A program made the translations under genes and the position numbers. Under the pieces are notes generated by a model. It did not search any database. It saw only the letters and a program-made list of their open reading frames with translations, and was not told the DNA's origin. Shown here one piece after another: positions 46,701 to 59,774 of a DNA stretch of 64,000 bases (its first letter is position 1; each line of letters begins with the position of its first letter). Where the stretch lies: contig JAEVLN010000002.1 of NCBI GenBank assembly GCA_018350325.1, positions 3,312,295-3,376,294 on the forward strand. Direction: 5' to 3'. The DNA is from Globodera rostochiensis. Its lineage: Eukaryota > Nematoda > Chromadorea > Rhabditida > Heteroderidae.

Positions 46701-49209
46701 AGTTTTATGTCACGCAACACCATGCTCACGACTTCGAGCCGTTTCGCCTACGCAAATGTTTTGAAATATTTTGTTTAGTCGCTATTTTTTACATTGTCAT
46801 TTTTAATTTATTTAACCTCTATAAATTTTTGGCATGGCACATGTTCACCGTTGTCCAAATTCCCACTCGATCGGTTGCAAATGCATTCATATTCACTGCC
46901 TAAATTGCATAATAGGTCTTCGCGAACCGCGGATGCTGCTTTTTTGGGCACATTTGCAGTTGAAAGTTGGCCGGGCAAAGAGGCAACGAAAATGAGCAGG
47001 AAACATTTAAATAATAATTGGGAGAGAGGGGAGTCGTTCGTTCTTTTTTCTTTGTTTCTGTTGCAGTCCGATTCGTCATGACGATACTTTTGTTGCTGTT
47101 GTTTTTCTTCCATTTTGAAATGGGGGGGGGCAATTCCAATTTCTGTGTTATTTTTTGATGAAATGCTTTTGTTTTTGCTGCTGGGGTAAATTGGGGCGAA
47201 TAATTGTCCGTTTTTTCTTCTAATATTGATGGGTGGCAGTTAGAATTAAAATGAGGAAAAGCCTTTGGGTAACGGAAAAGGACACAAAGCAAGAAAAAGG
47301 CTTCTTCCTCAGTCTGTGGACCGCAAACTTCGCCGTCACATCCTTCCTATGTGAATGTGTCTGTTTTCACTCAAATTTAAGACATAAAATAGATGGAAAA
47401 TGAGCGTCTGTCAGCGGTTGGCGAACTTCAGCGGATTATTCCCCGTCTCTGTGAATGACGGGCAAATGGGACAAATCCGGCTCTTAGAGCAGCTGAGATA
47501 GGCAAAATGAATGAATATAAGCGAACGACTTGCGAGAAGAATTGCTGAGGTGGCGGGCGGGTGGAGGGGGGGGGGTCTTCGTCCTCTCGACACATAACTC
47601 CCCGTTTGCTCGAGAGCAAGTGCAAGAAGCCAGTCTTGACGTATTGGCAGGAGTGCGGCATTGGAAAGAGCAGAAAAGGGAGGGGTTGGGCTGTGGACAC
47701 AGCGTTATTTGATAGCTGCTATCCATGGCCAAGCAGAGAATGCTTTTCTTTCCGTCCGTCGGTTGACTCAGCGCCTCACTATGAATCCCCTCATAGGCTA
47801 ATGGACAGTCCGTCCGTCCTCCCATTTTTAATTGATTTCTTAAATTGTTCCATTGGTCATAAACCCGAAAAGGGTTTCTTTTATCCCACGGAGATTCTTT
47901 TTCTTCAACCAATTAATATGCCCAATGTTAAGCCGAAGAATTTTATAAATTATAAATCATTTTCCTCTCTTTTTTAGGGTTTCCTTCGGTGGGCAAATCG
48001 ACTCTTTTGTCTAACATTTCCGGCGTCAATTCCGAAGTGGCGGATTATGAATTCACTACACTCACGACCGTGCCGGGTCTCATTCGGTACAAAGGTGCCA
48101 AAATGCAATTGTTGGACCTTCCCGGTATCATTGAGGGCGCTAAGGACGGCAAAGGGAGGGGTCGTCAGGTGATCGCAGGTCGACTGGCCATTAAAAATGA
48201 AACTTTTACCGAATGACGCATAATTTAGTTGCCAGGACGTGCTCTTTGGTTCTGATGGTTCTCGACGTGACGAAACCGTTGAAGCACAAAGAATTACTGG
48301 AATATGAGCTCGAAGGATTTGGCATTCGATTGAACAAAACGCCGCCAAACATTGTGTTCAAAAGAAAGGACAAAGGCGGACTGAATCTGACGACATTGGT
48401 GGGACTGGGGCAATGATTGCATCAACCTTAACCGATTCTGACATTCTTATAGCCATCGGATTAATAATCTCCATCACTTTGGACTCAATTTAAGGTCCCT
48501 CAATCGGAATTGGATACGGAAACTGTGAAGACAATTCTCAGCGAGTATCGAATCCACAACGCCGACATTACACTTAAATACGATGCAACAACGGAGGATC
48601 TCATTGACGTGATTGAAGGGAATCGGTCGGAAATGGAATTTGAACATTTCATTTGGAATTTGCATTGTTCACAGAATCTACATTCCCTGCATTTATGTGT
48701 TGAACAAAATCGATCAGATTAGCGTTGAGGAGTTGGACATTCTCTACAATGTGCCACATTGTGTGCCAATCTCGGCCCATCACAAATGGAATTTTGACGA
48801 TTTGTTGGAAAAAATCTGGGATTATTTAAATCTGATCAGAATGTGAGTGCGTTATTTTTGTCTAATTTGTAGGGGCAAAACCATTTTAGCTATACGAAAC
48901 CGAAGGGTCAGCTGCCGGATTACAACGCACCGATTGTTTTAAACGCTGAGAAAAAATTTATTGACGATTTATGTACGTAAATTTTATTTTAATAATTTTT
49001 TAAAATAATTTCAGGTACGAAGATTCATAAAAGTCTGTCAAAAGATTTTAAATGGTTTGTCGTTATTGATGAGAAGAACATTTGTGCATAGACTAAAATT
49101 GACTTTCAGTGCCCTCGTTTGGGGAAGCAGCGTGAAGCACAACCCGCAAAGTGTTGGCAAAGGTCATTTGCTGAACGACGAAGATGTTGTCCAAGTGATC
49201 AAGAAGTAA
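43786..49209 (+). CDS. DRG1: DRG1, developmentally regulated GTP-binding protein
   Basis: Translation-associated GTPase of the OBG-HflX/TRAFAC class. Start ATG 43786 ([13 protein letters not shown]), then [31 protein letters not shown] and the Gly-rich loop before [17 protein letters not shown]. After a 3.7-kb intron (about 44254-47977) come [13 protein letters not shown] (G1), [11 protein letters not shown] (G2), [20 protein letters not shown] (G3), LNKIDQ (G4), [19 protein letters not shown] (G5), the TGS domain ([25 protein letters not shown]) and VVQVIKK to TAA 49207. Eleven or so exons, mostly with introns of 40-60 bp. Colinear with human DRG1. The giant intron contains an antisense gene. 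Confidence 0.97.
44600..47113 (-). CDS. Single-pass membrane protein nested in a DRG1 intron, unrecognised
   Basis: Exons 47113-46817, 46747-46242, 46192-46064 and from 45717, all phase-consistent. The N-terminus is basic/Gln-rich and followed by a hydrophobic signal-like stretch ([16 protein letters not shown], about residues 33-48). The ectodomain of about 220 residues has Cys pairs ([18 protein letters not shown]), several N-glycosylation sequons and a segment LRGIRIEQ-like to [12 protein letters not shown] membrane helix follows ([20 protein letters not shown]), then a cytoplasmic tail of about 290 Ser/Glu/Lys-rich residues. That frame stops at 44841, but an overlapping +1 frame continues the acidic tail to 44600, so the end is unsettled. 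Topology suggests type I. No family is recognised. Confidence 0.7.
47120..47976. other. Rest of the DRG1 intron, no gene seen
   Basis: About 850 bp between the start of the nested gene and the DRG1 P-loop exon. It has a G-run at 47119-47128 and another at 47566-47575. Open frames on both strands are short and lack family features. It probably includes the promoter of the nested antisense gene. Confidence 0.4.
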
Positions 49210-49559
49210 AAGCAGAGGCAATCGATTGATCAAACGATAAATCCCGACATTTATAAATTTTAGTTCTTGTTGATTTTATTGGTTGTACGTGTTCAAAAAT
49301 TACATTAATTTTTAATTGGAATTATTTTTTGGAATGGTTTAAGCTGTTAAGGGTGCGTAATGATTTCCTTATTTTAGCTAAAAAGTGTTCGCGGACCGTC
49401 CGAGCGCTGGGCAAATTTCGATTTATTGTAATTCCCTGTGAAATAAATTCCGTTGTTTAAGTTATTTAGACAAATAGGGGAACGGATGTTTAAAAAGTGC
49501 AAAATGCATGTTAATTAGAATTAAAAGATTGTTTTTGTTTATGCATTTCCCCTAGGGTG

Positions 49560-51157
49560 ATGGCTTCTTCGTCCACTGAAGGAATTGTGCATTTGGGACT
49601 TGCCCGTCGGGTTGAGCCCTCGCAGCTCTTCTCCCTGGAACGGCAATTCCTTCCCCTCGGCAAATGCGGGGGCCATCCGGCATGGCTAAACCCCGCAACC
49701 GTTCCCCACAGCTCGGAGTTGGAATGCCAAGTGAAAGCCTTCATAAAGCGCCCATAAATTCCCTTTTTTTTTGGTTTGCGGCTCTCCGATGGCCTTTTTG
49801 CTTCAAGTTTATTGCCCTGCGGGGGCCCCTCACGCATTCCATCGCGCACTTTATGTGTTCGTCTGCCGCAAAGGAAATTGTTCAAAGGTTTTCAAAATTT
49901 GCATTAAAAATGTTCACAAATTTCTGACGATTTTTTTTTTCTTGCCGTTTATTTCGGACGGCTGCCTATTTTTTTCCCTTAAATTCCGTTCTTTCAACAG
50001 ATAAATGCCGCCTCAAATTTCGCCGTTTTCCGCTGCCAATTACCGCGGGAGAATGCCTTTTATTCTGTCGAGTCGGCACTTTGTCCGGCCGCCGTTGGCG
50101 AAATGTCCGACCCTTTTTTTGACCCCTCCGTTTTCGCCCGCCTTTGCGTTGTGTGCGGCTGCCGCGCCTCCAAACGATGCGCGCGTTGCGCCCGGCGGTG
50201 GTATTGCGGCAGAGAACACCAAATAATTGTGAGAGTTTTTATTCCTTTCGCGGCGATGAATCCGTTTAGGACTGGAATTGTCTACACAAAAGCGAATGCG
50301 TGCAGCAACCGGAGGCTTTTCAGCAGAACGGCCAAAGTAAGGCACGCCTTTGGGCGTATTTTCGCATTGAATTGGGTTTTTTTAGATTCCCAAATGAAAA
50401 GTGACGAAAAGGCCGAACAGCGGGCCAAGCACGGCTTCGCCTTCAAGGAGTTCGGAATTGAACTCTGTTCGGAGGAGGACGAAGACAACGACGACGACGG
50501 AGGAAACGGAGGGGAGAGGTCGGACGATGAGAGCGGAAGTGAGGGAGAAGAGGGCGGGGGTATGGAAGTCGACGGGGACGGGAAGACGGAGGAGGAGAAT
50601 CGGCGCAAAATGGTGGAATTTGAGGTAAGTGAGTTGGACTGTTCTACAAGTCCCACAAAACGAACGCCTCCCCCCCCCCCTCCGGGGCACGCACTTGGCG
50701 CATTGGTGGCAACAAATAAACACCTCAGAAAATTGCTGAAGCAAACGGAGTGAGTGCCCGTGACGTGGACGGATTGGAAGAGAGTCGGCGGGACATCGCC
50801 TTTGGCCGTTTCAGCGCGGCGCTCGCCCGTTATCCTGAACAAATTCTGCGCTACCGGCGCGCGGGCATCCCTCTGTTGGCCACGGACCATTCGCCACGCC
50901 CGCCACCCACCGCGCCTTCCTGCGAACGGTGCGGAGCACCACGACAATTTGAATTGCAACTAATGCCCAATTTGGTGGCGCTGCTAGAATTGGACACGTT
51001 TGGACAAAGTGTCGACTGGGCGACTCTTATGGTGTACACGTGCAGAGACAACTGTCCGCTGGAGGGATACGCACGAGAGTACGTGTTCAAGCAGGACTTC
51101 GTCGTCCCGGAAGCGGAGGAAAGCGATGGTAAAAATGCGAAAAACAGGGACAAATAA
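49560..51157 (+). CDS. PDCD2: PDCD2, MYND zinc-finger protein
   Basis: Ribosomal protein uS5 (RPS2) chaperone family. Exon 1 (49560-49730) gives [14 protein letters not shown] and [12 protein letters not shown]. Exon 2 gives [20 protein letters not shown] and [18 protein letters not shown], then [14 protein letters not shown] and the MYND finger [26 protein letters not shown] and HKSEC. A central acidic stretch follows ([12 protein letters not shown]). The C-terminal PDCD2 domain has [46 protein letters not shown] and EYVFKQDF, stopping at 51155. Intron 1 (49731-49773) has a GT start but ends TG, not AG. AATAAA overlaps the stop region. The 3' end faces XPB with 73 bp between stop codons. Confidence 0.95.
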
Positions 51158-51230
51158 AAAGTGTCTGAACCTCGTCTATTAAATTGTTGTTATCTTTTTA
51201 TTGTTGGATTTGTCTAATTTCATAAAATGG

Positions 51231-54693
<3,463 letters not shown>

Positions 54694-54876
54694 TGCTATT
54701 TTTCAAATTGAGAAGAATAAAGAACAAAAAAACTGTCCATATAATAAATGATGACGGTGTGCAAACCAAAACAGAAAAACTCTCAAAATTTGATGAAAAT
54801 TTTTAATCAGAAAAATTCATTAAAAATATGTTTAAAATACTTATTATACGTACAATCACCATTTTCATCGATTAGT

Positions 54877-55196
54877 TTAATCCGTCTTCTCGGCCGGTTT
54901 CCCCTCGTCCCAGGCCGTCCGTATCCAAATGATCAGCACCACGTGAACCAGCACAACGGCAGCAATGGCCGAGTAAAGCATCGAATCGCGCTTCTGGTAG
55001 CCCAAAAGAGCTATAAATTTAGTTTCAGAATTTTGTTGGATATACAAAACACACTTTCGAATAGGAAGTTCTTTAGCAGAAACATGGAGCCAAGTGGAAC
55101 GAACAGAATCAGAAAACTGTAGGCGAACAGACTTTTCATCCGACTTTTCACCAACGGATCCCGCAAATTCGGAATGATTTCCTCCATAACTTTCAT
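54877..55196 (-). CDS. VMA21: VMA21-like V-ATPase assembly factor, copy 1
   Basis: ER chaperone for V0 assembly. Start ATG 55196 (MKVMEEIIPNLRDP). Two membrane helices: LFAYSFLILFVPLGSMFLL and LYSAIAAVVLVHVVLIIWI, joined over a 44-bp intron by KNFLFETLLGYQKRDSM. The tail AWDEGKPAEKTD ends at 54877. Length (about 90 residues) and two-helix hairpin with the W-x-E-G tail match VMA21. A second, longer relative lies 458 bp upstream on the same strand, and XPB follows 184 bp downstream. Confidence 0.88.
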
Positions 55197-55653
55197 GCAA
55201 TTCGGGTTACATTAACAAGGAAATTCAACAAAATTCTTTCGTTCACAAAAACGCTCACCCAATAGTTAAAAATTTCAACAAAAACAGATTTATGCTATTA
55301 TAAAATGATTTCTTTCTGAGCTTGAGACTATGGAAATTACAATTGAAAAGGTGGGAAAGTTCAAATTGCTGTGATGAATATGTGTTAATTGACGAAGTGA
55401 CGGATGGACATTCGAATGAAAACGATTTTAACATCCAACCGATCTCTTAAAGTGGTTGTCAACAGATCAATGGAAAAGGACACAGACAGAGATGGAAAAC
55501 CATCAAATTTAAAGGCCAAAAACTACAAAACAAAAAAATTTCCCCTTAATTTTGTCGGTTCTGGACCCAAAGTCCAAGGTCCCAGAGCATATATTCATTT
55601 ATGAGAGCGCATTATCAACCGAATTCAGTGTATTTCCATCTCAATTTGTTCAG

Positions 55654-56509
55654 CTAATCCGTCTTCTTAGCTTCCTCCCCACCGGCCGATGCCGTCATTT
55701 GGTTGGCCAGTTCGCTCTCGTCCCTGGATCTTTTGTTTTTATAACTTTAAATTATAAAAATAAAATAAAAATGCGGTTGTACCGGTAAGCAACCCAAGCA
55801 AACACTGCCAAGATGAGATAAACAGTCGCTGCCGCAACAATGCCCGCGTAGAGAATGGCACGGTCATGTGCCAAATGGAAATGTCCTGAAGTTGAATTTG
55901 TAGTTGGCCGTAGGGTAATATCCACAAATGACCCTCCATCTACATGGGGGCGACGACCAAAAGAAAACCGGTGAGTATTGAAGGGGCAAAAGGCTCGTAA
56001 GCCCAGATTTTTGAAACCCCCTCGCACCGATGAAGAGGAAGCGATATGTGAGGTACATGAGCGTCAGAGGCACCGTGAACAGAATGCAGCTGAAAGTGAT
56101 CAGCCGCGCGATCGCTTGGTTGCGCGTCTTCGTCTCACAGAGCGCGTCGTTGTCTTTGTCTGAACCGGAGGCCGCCGCCTCCGCCAATAAAAGGCCCTCT
56201 CCGTCCATTTCTTCGACGTCCTTAACACTGCCCGCACGGCCAGAAGAGCCGTCGACCCCTTTCTTCTTTCTCTTCCGTCCCTCGACGACGCCATCGCCTG
56301 CATTTTTTTGAAAAAAATTTAACGCCTCCCCCCATCAAGTCACCTCCGTCCTCCGTGTCCGTTGTTGCAGTGCTGCTGACCAACGAAGAACTCAACGAAC
56401 TGATCGTCAGCCGATCGTCGACGACTCCATCGTCTGCCCGTACATCGGCGGTTTCCAAAAGCGAAATTTCGTTATCGGTGCTCGCAGTGGTGGCACTGTT
56501 TGTCGACAT
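55654..56509 (-). CDS. VMA21-like protein with N-terminal extension, copy 2
   Basis: ATG 56509 begins an acidic/Ser/Thr-rich extension (MSTNSATTASTDNEISLLET) and a basic patch (EGRKRKKGVDGSSGR) of roughly 100 residues. The VMA21-type hairpin follows: RLITFSCILFTVPLTLMYLT and LYAGIVAAATVYLILAVFAW with the loop RFLF...HDRAI. The last exon ends GGEEAKKTD at 55654, sharing the final Lys-Thr-Asp with copy 1. The exon border after the first helix is ambiguous. The tandem position and shared tail suggest duplication, then addition of the N-terminal extension. Confidence 0.75.
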
Positions 56510-56657
56510 TTTGGTTCTTATACATAAGCAATGTTGAAAAGATGAAATAATACAAATGTCAAACAATATTTTGTTTTTTTCAAACATAGGATGGCCAAAT
56601 GAAAAAATTCTTTTTTATGTATAAACAATTGAATTTAGATGATTATAGATCGCATTA

Positions 56658-57204
56658 TTATTTGTTTCCATTCTCAAAGAGATCTTTAGTAAGCGCTGCA
56701 CCAGGTAAATAAATCAGTCGGACAAAATCATCCAACACCGATTTGACAACTCCGATGTGCTCCAACTAAAAATGAATATTATAAAAAAAACAATTTTCAG
56801 ATTGCCTGAGAGAGTGCGGCCATTAACCGGGCTTCCGTCTCTAGCCCATCAATAGGCTCGGCCAAGGAATCAAAGGCATCTTGGAGAGAAGAAACTTGGA
56901 CCTTGAAGGAGTCAGTGTGCGTGACGAGCAGTCGGTAGGCGAGAACAATGTCCAACTTGCTTTTTTTGTCGGAAAAGTCGTCGGCCAAAGAGTGGTCCAA
57001 TTCGCCGGACAGCGATGGGTCCAACAAATCCGGGGGGCCGGGCCCAGCAATAAATTTGTCGGGAAATGGCTGCAAATTTTCCAGAAAAAACGAGTCCAGA
57101 AATTGGAGCAGTTCGGTACGGAGTTTTGCGCCAAGCGGATGAGTGCGGCGACCGAGTAGCTTCTGTTGACCGTCAAAAAATTTGGCGGAATTGGATGGCA
57201 CACG
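56658..57204 (-). CDS. Helical protein, unrecognised, 5' end not found
   Basis: Two exons: 57204-about 56797 and about 56770-56658. The sequence has NSAKFFDGQQKLLGRRTHPL, LRTELLQFLDSFFLENLQPF, KLDIVLAYRLLVTHTDSFKV, EARLMAALSQAI and LEHIGVVKSVLDDFVRLIYL, ending ENGNK. Regular amphipathic helices and a conserved-looking composition suggest a complex subunit. No ATG lies in frame before an upstream stop near 57243, so a 5' exon is missing. Acceptors at 57204 (TTTAAAG) or about 57233 (CATTCAG) are possible. Only 160 bp separate it from the secreted-protein gene's stop. I do not recognise the family. Confidence 0.65.
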
Positions 57205-57363
57205 CTTTAAAGAAGTGCGAAGACGAGAGGATGCTGAATGTTTTTATTGCGTAATAATAACAATTTTATCTTAGTCTAAGTATTAAGACTCAACTTAAAG
57301 AATTTAAGCCGATCCAATAGCACAGAATCAGCAGAGTATCTTAAACTATCGGTCTTACGAAGT

Positions 57364-58193
57364 CTAATCAAGCGCGACTTGTACTGGAAAATTTATAAAC
57401 AAACATTTTTTCATTGGTGCAACATTTTCCGTCTGCTCAATTCGGTTCTGTTTTTGTTGTTCGTTCAATTTGTTGACCAATTCTTTGAATTGGTTTTGTT
57501 GGCAATTATCCTCAATAAATTTGTTAATCACTTTGAATTTGTTCTGCCATTTGTCACCCGTCCAATGCTCCCATTTTACTCTTTGTTTTCTAAAAAGTTT
57601 AATTAAAAGTAAATGTAAATTGTAAGCAAGTTTTACTTGTAGAATGCAGTAAAGTCTGTTTTGCGTTGTATTTGACAATGCAATTTGAAGATGAACACCG
57701 GATCTTTTGGAACTTCTTCCGTGTCGGTCAGTTCAAAAAATGCTTGCAGCGAAGCCAAATACTTTTCAGCACTTTTTGCAAATTCAATTCGTTCATTCTT
57801 AACAAAAGAAAATATGTTAAAATTTCAAGGCAAACTAACCGCCTTCGGACGTTTGCCAAAGCCATACTTTGTCGCATATTCGAGCAGTGCGAGCACCAAC
57901 GGTTTTCTAATACAGGACAAAGTTCTGAATTCGCGCACGAATAGCTGTCGAACAAAGTTCAATGTGCAGGCGTGGAATTGAACGTTCGCTTTTGGCAAAA
58001 GTCCAAGTTTTATTTTAGCGGCAGAAAAAAATGTGAGCAAAAAATTCTCAGCCGGCGGCAAAGGCATTGAATGGACGCGCATTTTGACAAAAAAAATGCG
58101 CGGAATTCGTTGGTCGATGGAGGCAAAGGAAATCGACGTGTGAACGACGAGAAGGACAAAGACACTAAAAAAAGCATAAAAATTAATTTTCAT
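57364..58193 (-). CDS. Secreted protein, unrecognised
   Basis: Three exons with consistent phases: ATG 58193 to about 57840, about 57797-57640, and about 57597-57364. Residues 1-24 form a signal peptide (NFYAFFSVFVLLVVHTSISF). The mature part of about 210 residues is basic and lacks a membrane segment: AENFLLTFFSAAKIKLGLLP, LALLEYATKYGFGKRP, then EFAKSAEKYLASLQAFFELT, QRVKWEHWTGDKWQNKFK and NKLNEQQKQNRIEQ. It has few cysteines. In a plant parasite it is an effector candidate, but that rests only on secretion and lack of recognised homologues. The first ten codons are duplicated upstream of the start (see repeat at 58155). Confidence 0.75.
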
Positions 58194-58310
58194 TTACTAA
58201 AAAAAGCATTAAAATTAATTTTCATTTACTAAAAAAAGTTAAAATTAATTTTCATTTATTTAACATTCCGTCTTTTAAAATTAATTTTCATTTATTTAAC
58301 ATTTACCGTC
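58155..58310. repeat. Tandem duplication of the secreted gene's start region
   Basis: On the minus strand the motif ATGAAAATTAATTTT appears at the true start (58193) and again about three more times upstream at 28-50-bp spacing. The nearest copy continues AATGCTTTTTTTAGTAA, matching the real codons TATGCTTTTTTTAGTGT and so duplicating codons for MKINFxAFFS. The duplicated ATGs run into stops within 3-12 codons, giving short upstream open frames. Confidence 0.85.
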
Positions 58311-58398
58311 TTTCTCTAAGGGAAAAAACACGCTCAAATACTTCACTTTTTGACAAAAGATTGCTTTGAAAGAACAGAAGCAACTTCTTATCGGATTT

Positions 58399-58916
58399 CT
58401 AAATTAATTCCGAATTCATTTCGAAATGCCAAAATCTCCTCACAGTCAAACGGTCGTCGCGTTCATTTTCAATATGCGCAGCCAATTCCTCTGTCGCGGC
58501 ATCAAATTTACTTTTGATTACCAAATCCGGGTGCTGATTTCGGAGTTGATCAAATAACCAATTCCAATCCAAACAATGACCGGACAAAAACAATGTCGGG
58601 ACGCGATCAAACACTTAAAATGCGAAATTTGAATTCAATATTTGCACATTAACAATTAACCACGGGCCAAAAAGTGAAATAACGACAGCCAAAGCAACTC
58701 ACATTCACATGGGTCGTTGAGGATCCGATCGAACTCGTCCAGTGTCCCACGGTAAATCTCCTTCATAGTGCTGTCGATGGCTTCATCCAACTCTTGCGTC
58801 AACTCTCTGAACAGCTTTTGGTCCAATTCTTTCCTTTCCCCTTCTTCCTCCTCCGCCTCCTCCTCCATTTCTTCCTCAAAACATACTTTTCTGGTGCTAG
58901 AACCCCTTTTCGGCAT
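58399..58916 (-). CDS. Acidic protein of about 145 aa, unrecognised
   Basis: Two exons: ATG 58916 to about 58702, then about 58615-58399. The N-terminus is basic (MPKRGSSTRK), followed by an acidic run (EEEMEEEAEEEEGE), helices (LFRELTQELDEAIDSTMKEI, TLDEFDRILNDP), and after the intron LFDRVPTLFLSGHCLDWNWL, DAATEELAAHIENERD and WHFEMNSELI. No signal peptide or membrane segment. It is divergent from a plus-strand gene starting at 59180 (264 bp). It may be a nuclear complex subunit by composition, but no family is assigned. Confidence 0.65.
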
Positions 58917-59179
58917 TCGGGAAAACTGACCTGAACTCTCTAATTGTAAAAATGATTAAAATGTTACAAAAATATTTCTTGTGAAAGAGAACAAGACTGC
59001 AAATCGGTTATGTTCTTTTTTTGTCTTCTTTATCATAATAAGTTCCTAATATTCTTTATGTTATAAAAGTGGTAGAACTGGCCAATGGTACTTCAGTTTG
59101 AAACGGTGCATAGCCATATTTTATAATTTAATTTGAAAAACCCGTTCTAGAAAATAAAAAACGGAATAAATCCGACCAT

Positions 59180-59774
59180 ATGGCGGCACCCGTCAACGAA
59201 ACAGTAAATTGAATTGTTTAAAAGTGAAATTGCACTACGTCATGTACAATTAAACGGCCACCATTCATTGGTTGGGGCTAAAATACCCAAAGAAAATTAG
59301 GCGTATGAAAGTTGGGAAAGTGCAAATTTCAAAAAACTACAGGTCGGTGGTATCTCTGGAAATGCCATCGAAATGAAAGATGAGAGGAAAAAGAAGCGCG
59401 AGCTTTACAAAGCACACAAATTCCGTCAGTTAAGAAGGCAGAGGTTGAAGAATTTGGATAACGTTTGCTGCAACACCCGCCCCAATTGCGAAGAAGCCGA
59501 GGACGATGATAAAACAATTGCACCCGATAAGAAAGGCACGTCGGAGAGGGCTCAGACTCAGCTTAAAATGGGGAGGGGAATATTCCAATCAATCCAATTA
59601 AAATCTTTGTTAAAATACCCTTCAATAATTAAAACAAATTCGAATGCAACGTCCGACCGTTTGTTTGTTTACCTTCCAATCGCTCCAAAATGTGACAATT
59701 TGAAAGAACGGCGGATAAACCAATGCGCACAAAGTGCCCGAAGTGACACCGACCTAAGCCATAATAAAACATAA
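59180..59774 (+). CDS. Small basic protein, unrecognised, 3' part antisense to a transporter
   Basis: Exon 1 (59180-59203, MAAPVNET) and exon 2 (from 59343, VGGISGNAIEMKDERKKK) join in phase 0 with GT-AG borders. The first 70 residues are highly charged (ELYKAHKFRQLRRQRLKNLD, then CEEAEDDDKTIAPDKKG). The remaining frame to 59774 runs antisense to the last two exons of the SLC36-like gene, so it may not be coding: the gene could end or splice near 59545. No family recognised. Confidence 0.5.

Noticed and set aside
47484..47912. 142-codon minus-strand frame in the DRG1 intron
   Set aside because: No recognisable domain, no splice partners and ordinary intron composition; likely chance.
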